Shown: in pieces, positions 1 to 7,191 of the stretch
Numbering within the stretch: position 1 is the first letter of the stretch
Layout: every line of letters starts with the position of its first letter
From: Syntrophobacteria bacterium
GTDB taxonomy: Bacteria > Desulfobacterota > DSWW01
Length of the DNA stretch: 11,342 nucleotides
Reading direction: 5' to 3'
NCBI GenBank assembly: GCA_030145435.1
Contig: JAQYVQ010000477.1
Span: 1-11,342 of the forward strand
Program-made: the position numbers and the translations under genes
Notes under the pieces: generated by a model
Seen by the model: only the letters and a program-made list of their open reading frames with translations
The model's database searches: none
What the model was told of the DNA's origin: nothing

Positions 1-1109
1 TCATCCCGGTGAATGATTTCATCGCGGAGCCTGTATCCGAGGACGGATTCGATCTCCGCACTCTTCTTGCCTGCGATCCGCTGAATCTCCTGAGAGGAGT
101 AGTTCGTGATCCCCCGGGCCCATTCCGTTCCGTTTGCGTCGAGGCATGCGACCATCTCTCCGTTGTCGAACCGGCCCCGCACTTGCACCACCCCCGAGGA
201 GAGCAGGCTCTTTCCCCTGTGTACGATCGCCTGGACGGCTCCGGCGTCCAGGACCAGTTCCCCCTTCTTCTGGAGGGTGTGGGCGATCCAGTGCTTTTTG
301 TGGGTGAGTCGATCCTTGAGGGGTGCGAAAAAGGTGCCGATCGGGTCCCCCTCAAGAATCCCTGTGAGTACGTCCGGTCTCCTCCCGTCTGCGATCACGG
401 CGGGGTGGCCCGCCTTGGTGGCGATCCGGGCTGCCTCGATCTTCGTGGCCATCCCCCCCGTGCCCAACGGACCGGACGGCCCCTGGGCCAGCCTGCGGAG
501 TTCCGGGGTAACCTCCTGTACGAATGGGATCGGGTCTGCCTCCGGCCTTTCCGCCTCGTGCCAGGCACACAGGCCGGGCGCGTCTGTCAGAAGAATGAGG
601 ATGTCTGCGTCCGCCAGGATCGTCACAAGCGCCGAGAGGCTGTCGTTGTCCCCGAACTTGATCTCCTCCACCATGACCGTGTCGTTCTCGTTCACGATCG
701 GTATGACCGAGAACTGGAGAAGCTTGAAGAGCGTGTTCCGTGCGTTCAGGTAACGCCTCCGGTGGCTCAGATCGTCGCGGGTCAGCAAAACCTGGGCCGC
801 TCGCTTCCCGTAACGGTCGAGCGCCTGCTGGTACATGCCCATGAGTTGGGTCTGCCCGATGGCGGCCAGGGCCTGTTTTTCCGGGATGCTGGTGTTCGGG
901 TGCGTCGGAGCGAGCAGGGTGCGTCCTGCCGCGATGGCACCGGATGAGACGAGTATGATCTCCTTTCCCGTCTCCGAGAGGCGGATCACCTGGTCCACGA
1001 TCGAGTCGAAGACCGCCGCGGACAGTCTTCCCTCTTCGCCCGTGAGGACGTGGGTGCCGATCTTGACGACGATCCGACGGACCGTTTCCAGGTATCGAGT
1101 GCGCTCCAT
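1..1109 (-). CDS. proB: Glutamate 5-kinase (proline biosynthesis), 3' end cut by window edge
   Basis: This enzyme phosphorylates glutamate to gamma-glutamyl phosphate, the first step of proline synthesis in the cytoplasm. Reading the minus strand from the ATG at 1109 gives 369 codons with no stop. The amino-acid-kinase domain shows VVKIGTHVLTG (about residues 14-24, with K16), SSGAIAAGR (55-63), NENDTV (140-145), then FGDNDSLSAL and GTGGMATK (216-223). A C-terminal PUA domain (about 275-365) includes RGITNYSS and ends in EIIHRD. Family members are about 367-375 residues and often end in HRDD plus a few residues, so only a few codons are probably missing beyond position 1. The gene is divergent from the next gene and has its own promoter at 1184-1213. 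Upstream of the ATG is only a weak AGAAGA-type ribosome site. The identification is very secure; feedback control by proline is a family property, not visible here. Confidence 0.96.
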   Translation of the reverse strand, partial: MERTRYLETVRRIVVKIGTHVLTGEEGRLSAAVFDSIVDQVIRLSETGKEIILVSSGAIAAGRTLLAPTHPNTSIPEKQALAAIGQTQLMGMYQQALDRYGKRAAQVLLTRDDLSHRRRYLNARNTLFKLLQFSVIPIVNENDTVMVEEIKFGDNDSLSALVTILADADILILLTDAPGLCAWHEAERPEADPIPFVQEVTPELRRLAQGPSGPLGTGGMATKIEAARIATKAGHPAVIADGRRPDVLTGILEGDPIGTFFAPLKDRLTHKKHWIAHTLQKKGELVLDAGAVQAIVHRGKSLLSSGVVQVRGRFDNGEMVACLDANGTEWARGITNYSSQEIQRIAGKKSAEIESVLGYRLRDEIIHRD

Positions 1110-1183
1110 AAGTCTTCTTTTCAGCGGTGTTGACGAAAAAACGAATCCCTCGAGAAGGGCAGACCTTTATCGATGGGAGTATC

Positions 1184-1213
1184 ATAATAAGAGAAAGAAG
1201 AATCCACGGTCAA
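1184..1213 (-). promoter_or_regulatory. Candidate sigma70-type promoter for proB
   Basis: On the minus strand the -35 box TTGACC (1208-1213, 5 of 6 consensus bases) and the -10 box TATTAT (1184-1189, 5 of 6) are separated by 18 bases. Transcription would start near 1177, giving a leader of about 68 bases before the proB ATG. Both boxes and the spacing are seen in the sequence; activity is inferred. Confidence 0.6.
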
Positions 1214-1235
1214 CAACATCGGAAAGGGCGGGTCA

Positions 1236-1265
1236 TTGCCAGTCCGGTTCCGCGTGTGCTAAAGA
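1236..1265 (+). promoter_or_regulatory. Weak candidate promoter for the thymidylate synthase-like gene, mutL and miaA
   Basis: On the plus strand TTGCCA (1236-1241, 5 of 6 matches to the -35 consensus) is followed after 18 bases by a poor -10 hexamer TAAAGA (1260-1265). That hexamer is preceded by TG at 1257-1258, as in extended -10 promoters. It sits about 50 bases before the ATG at 1313. The -10 match is weak, so this is only the best candidate in the divergent region 1110-1312, where I see no gene. Confidence 0.28.
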
Positions 1266-1300
1266 CCTGAGTGGTGGGGTACGCTGTCTTGCATCGTGAA

Positions 1301-1306
1301 AGGGGG
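1301..1306 (+). promoter_or_regulatory. Ribosome binding site fixing the start at 1313
   Basis: AGGGGG lies six bases before the ATG at 1313. The in-frame GTG at 1271, which would add 14 residues, has no comparable site, so 1313 is the preferred start. Confidence 0.65.
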
Positions 1307-1312
1307 AAGAAG

Positions 1313-2173
1313 ATGAGCGAAGATGGGAACATACCGGTGCTGTTCGTTCGCGGCACCACCCTGCCGGAGGGTTGGGAGAAGAGTGTCCTGGCCGTCTGGG
1401 AGCAGGGGGGTCGCTATCCTACCGAATACGACCGGGAAGGGGAGGCCCCAAGCCTCGATGCAACGATGACTCTCGTGATCGAAAAGCCCTTTGAAGAGCC
1501 CCGCCTTCACCGGGCCTTCCCCGGGGCGATCGAGGACCTGGAGAAATACCGGCTCGAGGTTGTCGAAGGGGTTCACGATCATTGGATTCGGCCCGAGGAG
1601 GGCAAATGGACTTATACGTACCACAAACGGCTGTTCGATTATCAGGTCCAGGAAGACCTGGCGAGCGGGGGGGAAGGCCCCTTTGCCGGCGTGGCGCAAA
1701 TGGACTACCTCGTGGAGAAACTCTCCCACGTGCCTTACTCGCGGCGGGCACAGGCCATCACCTGGATGCCCACCCTGGACCCGAAGACCGATGACCCTCC
1801 CTGTTTGCAGAGAGTGTGGTGTCGCCTCGCAGAGGGGGCGGGGGGCCGGCTCTACCTGAACATGAACACCCACTGGAGGAGCCGGGACGCATACAAGGCT
1901 GCCTTCATGAACATCTATGCCCTGACCGATCTGCAGCGCATCCTTGCCGAACAGATCGCAGAGCGCATGGGGAGGCCGGTGCAGGTGGGCAGGTACGTGG
2001 ATATTTCGGATTCCTACCACATCTACGGTTCCTATCTCCAGGAGGTGGAGGAGCGTTTCCTGAGGAGCATCCGTGACCGGTCGTTCGATCAGAGGACGTG
2101 GAGATCCGACAACGCGATCATCCAGGATGGAATCCAAAGGGGCAGGGACCAGATCGAATCGGAACAGGAATAG
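1313..2173 (+). CDS. Thymidylate synthase-family protein of a non-canonical branch
   Basis: The protein is about 286 residues and is related to ThyA-type thymidylate synthases, which methylate dUMP to dTMP using methylene-tetrahydrofolate. Visible family landmarks are SRRAQAITW (from S143; phosphate-binding arginines R144 and R145), DDPPC with the presumed nucleophile C164, HWRSRD (R189, S190, D192), N200 in the MNIYAL motif, and YHIY (H236, Y238). These match the catalytic Cys, the Arg-x-x-Asp phosphate grip, the Asn that prefers dUMP over dCMP, and the His/Tyr pair that hold the sugar. Departures from canonical ThyA are PCL in place of PCH, Trp in place of the Gln before the Arg-Ser pair, and no recognisable folate-closing C-terminal tail. 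The branch resembles archaeal-type putative thymidylate synthases as I recall them. It begins a run with mutL six bases downstream. dTMP synthesis is the likeliest role; a related pyrimidine methylase or hydroxymethylase is possible. No symbol is given because orthology to thyA is uncertain. Confidence 0.8.
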   Translation: MSEDGNIPVLFVRGTTLPEGWEKSVLAVWEQGGRYPTEYDREGEAPSLDATMTLVIEKPFEEPRLHRAFPGAIEDLEKYRLEVVEGVHDHWIRPEEGKWTYTYHKRLFDYQVQEDLASGGEGPFAGVAQMDYLVEKLSHVPYSRRAQAITWMPTLDPKTDDPPCLQRVWCRLAEGAGGRLYLNMNTHWRSRDAYKAAFMNIYALTDLQRILAEQIAERMGRPVQVGRYVDISDSYHIYGSYLQEVEERFLRSIRDRSFDQRTWRSDNAIIQDGIQRGRDQIESEQE

Positions 2174-2179
2174 CTTAGT

Positions 2180-3961
2180 ATGCCAATAAGGATCCTTCCT
2201 CGCGACTTGACAGAAAAGATCGCTGCCGGCGAGGTCGTGGAAAGGCCGGCATCGGTCGTCAAGGAACTCGTGGAGAATGCGCTTGACGCGCAGGCCACGA
2301 GCGTCCTGATCGTCGTCGGCAAGGACGCGGTCGACCATCTGGAGGTCCTGGATGACGGCACGGGCATGCGCCCGGATGAAATCCCCCTGGCCTTCGAGCG
2401 GCACGCAACGAGCAAGATTGCCACTTACGAGGACCTGACCCGGATTGCTTCGCTGGGGTTTCGAGGCGAGGCACTGCCGAGCATAGCAGCGGTTGCGGAT
2501 CTGGAGATTGAAACGAAGACCGAAGAGGCCCCCCTGGGGGTCCGGGTGGAGATGAAGGCCGGCAGCGAAGCGGTTCAGCAGGAGGTTGGCATGCCGAGGG
2601 GAACGCGCGTCATCGTCCGGAACCTGTTCCGAACGACCCCGGCTAGACGCAAGTTCCTGCGGTCGAAACAGACCGAGGCAGGACACATACTCGACACGTT
2701 CACCCGACTTTCCCTGTCCAAGGTGGACGTGTCCTTCCAACTCAAACGTTCGGGAAAGCTCTGGGTAAACGCCCCTCGCGCCGAGGACCTGCGTCAGCGG
2801 GTCGCGCAACTCCTCGGCTGGGAGTTCGGCGAGGGGCTCCAACCCGTGTCGGGCAGCAAGGACGGGTATGGTGTGGAGGGCCTCGTCGGGCCTTCTGAAC
2901 TCAACAGGGTCACCTCCAGGGGCATGTTCCTGTTCGTCAATGACAGGCCGGTTCGCGACCAGCAACTGCAGCGTGCGATTCGGTCCGCCTACAAAGGGAT
3001 GTTGCCCAAGGAGCGCTTTCCTGTGGCCGTCCTGTTCTTCACGGTCCCGTATGACGAGGTCGACGTGAATGTGCACCCCGCCAAGATGGAGGTTCACTTC
3101 TCCCGTCCCCAGCAAATACGCGATCTGCTCCTCACGTCTCTTTCGGACGTAATCCGCAGAGCGCCGTGGCAGGCGATAAGACCGACCTGGCAGGACAGAC
3201 CGCCCGCAGTCCCAATGGAAACCGGGGGCACGGCACTACCTTCACCCCCCAGGCCTTACGAGCTTGAGGCTGTTGCCCCACCGTTTGCGGGGCGTGAGGT
3301 CCGGGAGGAAATCGTCTTGCCGCCCCAGCCACCCGGCGACGGAAGCGAGGCCGAGGGAAAGGGCAGGGTGGAGGAGCCTCTTTTCTCGAGCTTCCGGATC
3401 ATCGGCCAGTACAGGGGCGCCTATTTGGTTTGCGAGTATGGCGACCGTCTCATGCTGATCGACCAGCATGCGGCCCACGAAAGAATCGCCTTTGAGAAGC
3501 TCGAGGAGGCCTGTGCAACCGAAGGGATATCCAGACAACCCCTCCTCGTTCCGCAGGTGGTCGAACTGCCTCCCCGGGAAGTCGAGTGCCTGAGGAGACA
3601 CCTCGACTCCCTGATGGAGTGCGGTCTGGAAGCGGAGTTCTACGGGGGCAGGAGCTTCGTCGTCAAGGCGCTGCCTGCCTTGCTCGGCAAGACCGATCCG
3701 AAGCCGCTTCTGCAGGATGTCGCGGAAGAGCTTACCGAACTCGAACGGACGAAGCAGCTCGACCTTCTCCGCACGAACGTGCTTGCGCGCATTGCGTGTC
3801 ATTCCGTCATTCGTGCCGGCCGTATGATGGAGTGGCAGGAAATGGAGGCCTTGCTCGAGCAGCTCGACGCAAAGCCGGGCCTGCTCAGCTGTCCCCATGG
3901 TAGGCCTGTGATGATCTCTTGGTCCCTCCACGAAATCGAGAAGAAATTCCACAGGAGTTAA
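2180..3961 (+). CDS. mutL: DNA mismatch repair protein MutL, endonuclease type
   Basis: MutL links mismatch recognition by MutS to strand incision and removal. The 593-residue protein has an N-terminal GHKL ATPase with KELVENALDA (catalytic E29, Mg-binding N33), DDGTGM (58-63), ERHATSKI (73-80) and GFRGEALPSI (93-102), followed by the transducer domain containing NVHPAKMEV. A proline-rich linker covers about residues 335-400. The C-terminal dimerisation domain has the metal-binding endonuclease signature DQHAAHERIAFE (428-439), ACHSVIRAG (539-547) and CPHGRP (571-576). This is therefore a nicking MutL of the kind found in bacteria lacking MutH. It starts six bases after the upstream stop, with AGGAA at 2166-2170 as ribosome site, and ends just before miaA. 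Length is normal for the family. Identification is very secure; MutS is not in the window. Confidence 0.98.
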   Translation: MPIRILPRDLTEKIAAGEVVERPASVVKELVENALDAQATSVLIVVGKDAVDHLEVLDDGTGMRPDEIPLAFERHATSKIATYEDLTRIASLGFRGEALPSIAAVADLEIETKTEEAPLGVRVEMKAGSEAVQQEVGMPRGTRVIVRNLFRTTPARRKFLRSKQTEAGHILDTFTRLSLSKVDVSFQLKRSGKLWVNAPRAEDLRQRVAQLLGWEFGEGLQPVSGSKDGYGVEGLVGPSELNRVTSRGMFLFVNDRPVRDQQLQRAIRSAYKGMLPKERFPVAVLFFTVPYDEVDVNVHPAKMEVHFSRPQQIRDLLLTSLSDVIRRAPWQAIRPTWQDRPPAVPMETGGTALPSPPRPYELEAVAPPFAGREVREEIVLPPQPPGDGSEAEGKGRVEEPLFSSFRIIGQYRGAYLVCEYGDRLMLIDQHAAHERIAFEKLEEACATEGISRQPLLVPQVVELPPREVECLRRHLDSLMECGLEAEFYGGRSFVVKALPALLGKTDPKPLLQDVAEELTELERTKQLDLLRTNVLARIACHSVIRAGRMMEWQEMEALLEQLDAKPGLLSCPHGRPVMISWSLHEIEKKFHRS

Positions 3962-3977
3962 CCTAGATGCTGCAATG

Positions 3978-3981
3978 AAGG
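3978..3981 (+). promoter_or_regulatory. Ribosome binding site favouring the miaA start at 3990
   Basis: AAGG ends eight bases before the ATG at 3990. The earlier in-frame ATG at 3975 has no well-placed site: the only strong motif, AGGAG at 3953-3957, is 17 bases away from it. Confidence 0.45.
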
Positions 3982-3989
3982 CTTCTGCC

Positions 3990-4916
3990 ATGGACCCAAA
4001 GAGGATCCTCGTGCTCGTGGGACCAACGGCGGTGGGAAAAACTTCCCTGGCCCTGCAGTTGGCCGCGGAGTTGAACGGGGAGATCGTAAGCGCGGATTCG
4101 ATGCAGATCTACCGGGGCATGGACATCGGAACGAGCAAGCCAACGCCCGAAGAGAGACGGCGGGTTGCCCACCACCTGATCGACGTCGTGGACCCGGACG
4201 AATCGTTTCATGCCGTACAGTTTCAAAAGGAGGCGGATCGCGCAATCGAAGACATCCAAGCCCGGGGCAAGACTGCCATGATCGTGGGTGGAACAGGCCT
4301 TTATGTGAAGGGGCTCCTGCACGGCCTGTTCGAAGACCCGAGTGTGGACAAGTTCGATAAGTGGGAGGAAAAACTTAATTATTACAAATCATTAGGTGAG
4401 AATCCTCACAAAACACTTGAATCATTGGATCCTGCCGCGGCCCAGCGCATCCATCCGAACGACCATGTGCGTGCCCGGAGGGCTCTGGAGGTGTTTCTTC
4501 GAACCGGGAAAAGCATAACCGACCTGCAGAAAGAGCATGGATTTCAACAGGACCGGTACCAGGAGCTCACAATCGGGTTGACCATGGATCGGGAGCGACT
4601 CTTCGAACGTATCAATGCCCGGGTTGATGAGATGGTCCGTGCCGGTCTTCTGGAAGAAGTGCGAGCCCTGATGGCCAGGGGCCACTCCCCTGATCTGCCC
4701 TCTATGCGGAGCCTGGGTTATCGACATTTGACGAAAGTCATAGCGGGCGAAACAGAGATGTCGGAGGCGGTACGGCTCTTCAAAAGGGACACCCGGAGAT
4801 ATGCGAAGCGCCAGTATACCTGGTTTAACAACCAGGAGAATGTGGAGTGGTTGGCTGCCCCATTTCGGGCAGAACGAATCATCGAAACAATTCGGGCCTT
4901 TCTGAGATCGGTGTAA
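3990..4916 (+). CDS. miaA: tRNA dimethylallyltransferase
   Basis: MiaA attaches a dimethylallyl group to N6 of A37 in tRNAs that read codons starting with U, improving decoding. From the ATG at 3990 the protein is 308 residues. An in-frame ATG at 3975 would add five residues but lacks a well-spaced ribosome site. The P-loop is GPTAVGKT (11-18). It is followed by the substrate-site motif DSMQIYR (36-42), GGTGLYVKGLLHGL, IHPNDHVRARRALEVF, SMRSLGYRH and the C-terminal RRYAKRQYTWF (269-279). All are family hallmarks and the length is usual (about 300-315). It lies 28 bases after mutL, a common mutL-miaA pairing, and an intrinsic terminator follows it. The stretch encoding about residues 128-147 is far more AT-rich than its surroundings but keeps the reading frame and the flanking motifs, so the gene looks functional. 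Confidence 0.96.
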   Translation: MDPKRILVLVGPTAVGKTSLALQLAAELNGEIVSADSMQIYRGMDIGTSKPTPEERRRVAHHLIDVVDPDESFHAVQFQKEADRAIEDIQARGKTAMIVGGTGLYVKGLLHGLFEDPSVDKFDKWEEKLNYYKSLGENPHKTLESLDPAAAQRIHPNDHVRARRALEVFLRTGKSITDLQKEHGFQQDRYQELTIGLTMDRERLFERINARVDEMVRAGLLEEVRALMARGHSPDLPSMRSLGYRHLTKVIAGETEMSEAVRLFKRDTRRYAKRQYTWFNNQENVEWLAAPFRAERIIETIRAFLRSV

Positions 4917-4964
4917 AAGCACTTTGTCGAGAAACCCGAATCTTGGAGAATTTACTTTAACCAG

Positions 4965-4996
4965 AAGGGGGTTCGTTTAGAACTCCCTTGATTTTT
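4965..4996 (+). terminator. Intrinsic terminator after miaA
   Basis: The arm 4965-4974 (AAGGGGGTTC) pairs with 4980-4989 (GAACTCCCTT) over ten base pairs, one of them a G-U wobble, around a five-base loop. It is followed by GA and a run of five T at 4992-4996. It sits 48 bases after the miaA stop and would end the run of genes that includes mutL and miaA. Confidence 0.8.
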
Positions 4997-5015
4997 GAAT
5001 TCGTATCCATATAAT
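4988..5015 (+). promoter_or_regulatory. Candidate sigma70-type promoter for pheA-tyrA-aroA-cmk
   Basis: TTGATT (4988-4993, 4 of 6 consensus) and a perfect TATAAT (5010-5015) are spaced by 16 bases. The start of transcription would be near 5022, leaving a leader of about 54 bases before the ATG at 5076. The -35 box overlaps the 3' arm and T-tract of the preceding terminator. The local sequence is clearly AT-rich compared with the genes around it. Confidence 0.65.
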
Positions 5016-5075
5016 TTTTCTAACGTTTCTCCCGTATGGGACAACCACCGAACCCTCACGACCTTTATAGGAATC

Positions 5076-6278
5076 ATGGCTACAAAACGGAAAACGAAGA
5101 AGAAAGAGCGTCCGGAGAAGCCGAAAAGGGCTGCACCAGCAGTGAAGAAGGGCCTGGCCGACGGGGATATTGGTGTATTCCGGGAGGAGATCGACAGAAT
5201 CGATGACGTAATCCTTGAACTCCTCAACAAACGGGCCGACCTGGCCATCGAGATCGGTAAGGCGAAGACAAGCCGCAACCTCGATTTCTATTCCTCGCAG
5301 AGGGAAAGATCGATCTTCAAGAGGCTGTCTGCGAAGAACGATGGCCCCTTTCCGAACGAAGCCCTCCGTGCCGTGTATCGGGAAATCATGTCCGCCTCCC
5401 TGTCGTTGGAGAAGCCGCTGAGGGTCTCGTTCCTCGGGCCGCGCGCCACGTTTACTCATCTGGCCTGCCTGCAACACTTCGGCCGCTCGAGCCAGTTCAT
5501 ACCGGAAAAGAACATACGGAGCGTGTTCGAAGGCGTTGAGCGGGAGAGGGTGGATTACGGGGTGATCCCGATCGAGAACTCGACCGAAGGAGTGATCGCT
5601 CACACCCTTGACCTGTTGATGGAATGCGATGTCACAATTTCCGAAGAGATCATGATCGAGATCAGCCTCGATCTGCTTTCTCGTTCGAAGAGCCTCGATG
5701 ACATCCGTCGCGTGTATTCCCACCCACACGCGATTGCACAGTGCAGGAACTGGCTGGAGGACCGTCTCGAGGACGCCGAAATCATCGACATGCCCAGCAC
5801 GGCCAAGGCGGCTGAAATCGCGGCCACAGAGCCCCACAGCGGGGCAGTGGCAAGCAGCTATGCGGCGAAGCTCTATGATCTGAACGTTCTGGAAAGAAGG
5901 ATCCAGGACGTCCCGCACAACTACACCCGGTTTCTGGTGATCGGGAAGAAGGATGAAGCGCCTACGGGCAGGGACAAGACCTCCCTGATGTTTTCCCTGG
6001 GGAAGGACAACGTGGGCGCCCTGTACAAGGCCTTGAAGCCCTTTGCAGAGAATGGGGTGAACCTCACGAAGATCGAGTCCCGGCCGTGCAAGGGGAAGCC
6101 GTGGGAGTACATCTTCTTCGTCGACCTGGAAGGTCACCATAGGGATGAAAAACTGGTCGCGGCCCTCGAGGTGTTCCGGGAAGGCTGCAGCGATCTGAAA
6201 CTCCTCGGATCGTATCCGCAGGGGCGACAGGCACGCGCCGAGGATGTGTCCCGTATCGAAAAGAACGGATCCGCATGA
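5076..6278 (+). CDS. pheA: Bifunctional chorismate mutase / prephenate dehydratase (P-protein)
   Basis: The protein converts chorismate to prephenate and then to phenylpyruvate for phenylalanine synthesis. From the ATG at 5076 it has 400 residues. Residues 1-26 are a basic tail (12 Lys or Arg). Residues about 33-115 form an AroQ-type chorismate mutase domain with REEIDRIDDVILELLNKRADL. Prephenate dehydratase follows, with FLGPRATFTH (119-128), IPIENSTEGVI, SHPHAIAQC and the catalytic NYTRF (282-286). The C-terminal ACT domain has GALYKAL and ESRPCKGKPWEY (from E334), the residues that bind phenylalanine, so feedback inhibition is expected. An in-frame TTG at 4995 lies upstream of the inferred transcription start and is rejected. 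The ribosome site AGGA (5069-5072) is only three bases from the ATG, unusually close. The stop overlaps the tyrA start by four bases (ATGA). Confidence 0.96.
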   Translation: MATKRKTKKKERPEKPKRAAPAVKKGLADGDIGVFREEIDRIDDVILELLNKRADLAIEIGKAKTSRNLDFYSSQRERSIFKRLSAKNDGPFPNEALRAVYREIMSASLSLEKPLRVSFLGPRATFTHLACLQHFGRSSQFIPEKNIRSVFEGVERERVDYGVIPIENSTEGVIAHTLDLLMECDVTISEEIMIEISLDLLSRSKSLDDIRRVYSHPHAIAQCRNWLEDRLEDAEIIDMPSTAKAAEIAATEPHSGAVASSYAAKLYDLNVLERRIQDVPHNYTRFLVIGKKDEAPTGRDKTSLMFSLGKDNVGALYKALKPFAENGVNLTKIESRPCKGKPWEYIFFVDLEGHHRDEKLVAALEVFREGCSDLKLLGSYPQGRQARAEDVSRIEKNGSA

Positions 6279-7189
6279 ATCGATCGAACCCGGATCAGGA
6301 GCCTCCGGAACGGGCTTCCACGCCGCTGTTCGAAACCATGGCGGTCGTCGGTGTCGGCCTGATCGGGGGGTCTCTTGCGCGGGCCGTTAGAGAGCGCGGC
6401 CTTGTATCGCGAATCGTCGGTTTGGGAAGGGGCCGGGAGAATCTCCGCAAGGCGCTCGAACTTGGCGTGATCGATGCGATGGAAACCGACTGGGGCAAGG
6501 GAATGCGGGACGCCGGGTTGGTCGTGCTTGCCACCCCGGTCGAGAGCATCATGCAACTGCTTCCGAAGATCGGCACCCTGTGTGCAGACGACACGGTCGT
6601 GACCGATGTGGGGAGCGTGAAAGGCTCGATCGTGAGAGAGGCGGAGAGGACGCTTACGAGGCCGAGCCGGTTCGTAGGGGGCCATCCGATCGCCGGTACG
6701 GAAGACTCCGGTGTGGAGGCGAGCTTCTCGTCCCTGTTCACGGATCGTAAGACGATTCTCACGCCCACAGACGGGACGGACCCAGAGGCGTTGGATCGGG
6801 TTCGCCGCCTCTGGGAGGAGATCGGATCGAATGTGGTCGTGATGGATACGGAGAACCACGACAGGGTCATGGGATTTGTCAGCCATCTGCCTCACATCGT
6901 GGCCTATGCGCTGGTCCATACCATCTACAGTGAAGATCAGCGGGAGGGCGACCTTGCAAGGTACTCGGCAGGGGGATTCCTCGACTTCACGCGTATTGCG
7001 TCCAGTCACCCGGAAATGTGGCGAGACATTTGTCTGATGAACCGGGAAGCCTTGTTGGAGGCAGTCGATTCCTTTGCCCTTACGTTGGACAAGTTCAAGG
7101 CCATGATCTCTGCCGAGGACGGGAAGGGACTCGAGGAACATTTCGACCAGTGCAGGCGTACCCGGGCGAGCCTGCTCAAGAAGACGTGA
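6275..7189 (+). CDS. tyrA: Prephenate dehydrogenase (tyrosine biosynthesis)
   Basis: TyrA oxidatively decarboxylates prephenate to 4-hydroxyphenylpyruvate with NAD(P)+; arogenate is an alternative substrate in some relatives. The 304-residue protein has the Rossmann motif VVGVGLIGGS (24-33), LATPVE, DVGSVKG (111-117), GGHPIAGTEDSG with H137, and SHLPHIVAYAL (203-213) of the all-helical catalytic domain. It is a single-function enzyme: there is no chorismate mutase domain, which is on PheA instead, and no obvious ACT domain at the C-terminus. The start codon overlaps the pheA stop (ATGA), indicating translational coupling. About 20 residues precede the nucleotide-binding fold, somewhat more than usual, but no better internal start is evident. 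Prephenate versus arogenate and NAD versus NADP preference cannot be decided from the sequence. Confidence 0.94.
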   Translation: MNRSNPDQEPPERASTPLFETMAVVGVGLIGGSLARAVRERGLVSRIVGLGRGRENLRKALELGVIDAMETDWGKGMRDAGLVVLATPVESIMQLLPKIGTLCADDTVVTDVGSVKGSIVREAERTLTRPSRFVGGHPIAGTEDSGVEASFSSLFTDRKTILTPTDGTDPEALDRVRRLWEEIGSNVVVMDTENHDRVMGFVSHLPHIVAYALVHTIYSEDQREGDLARYSAGGFLDFTRIASSHPEMWRDICLMNREALLEAVDSFALTLDKFKAMISAEDGKGLEEHFDQCRRTRASLLKKT

Positions 7190-7191
7190 CC

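Noticed and set aside
9..947. A 312-codon plus-strand frame opposite proB
   Set aside because: It is the antisense of proB and shows no family features.
352..1185. A 277-codon minus-strand frame overlapping proB
   Set aside because: Its translation is rich in Arg, Gly, Pro and His with no motif, while the neighbouring frame of the same strand encodes a textbook ProB.
1259..3115. A 618-codon open frame on the minus strand across the thymidylate synthase-like gene and mutL
   Set aside because: It is exactly antisense to two genes with clear family motifs, has no recognisable domain, and such long antisense frames are common in GC-rich DNA.
4995..5075. TTG-initiated 27-codon extension of pheA
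   Set aside because: It begins inside or before the promoter (TATAAT at 5010-5015), upstream of the inferred transcription start, and has no ribosome binding motif.
5022..5075. Phenylalanine leader peptide or attenuator before pheA
   Set aside because: No Phe-rich short ORF or terminator-antiterminator pair is present between the inferred transcription start and the pheA ATG. The terminator found lies upstream of the transcription start.
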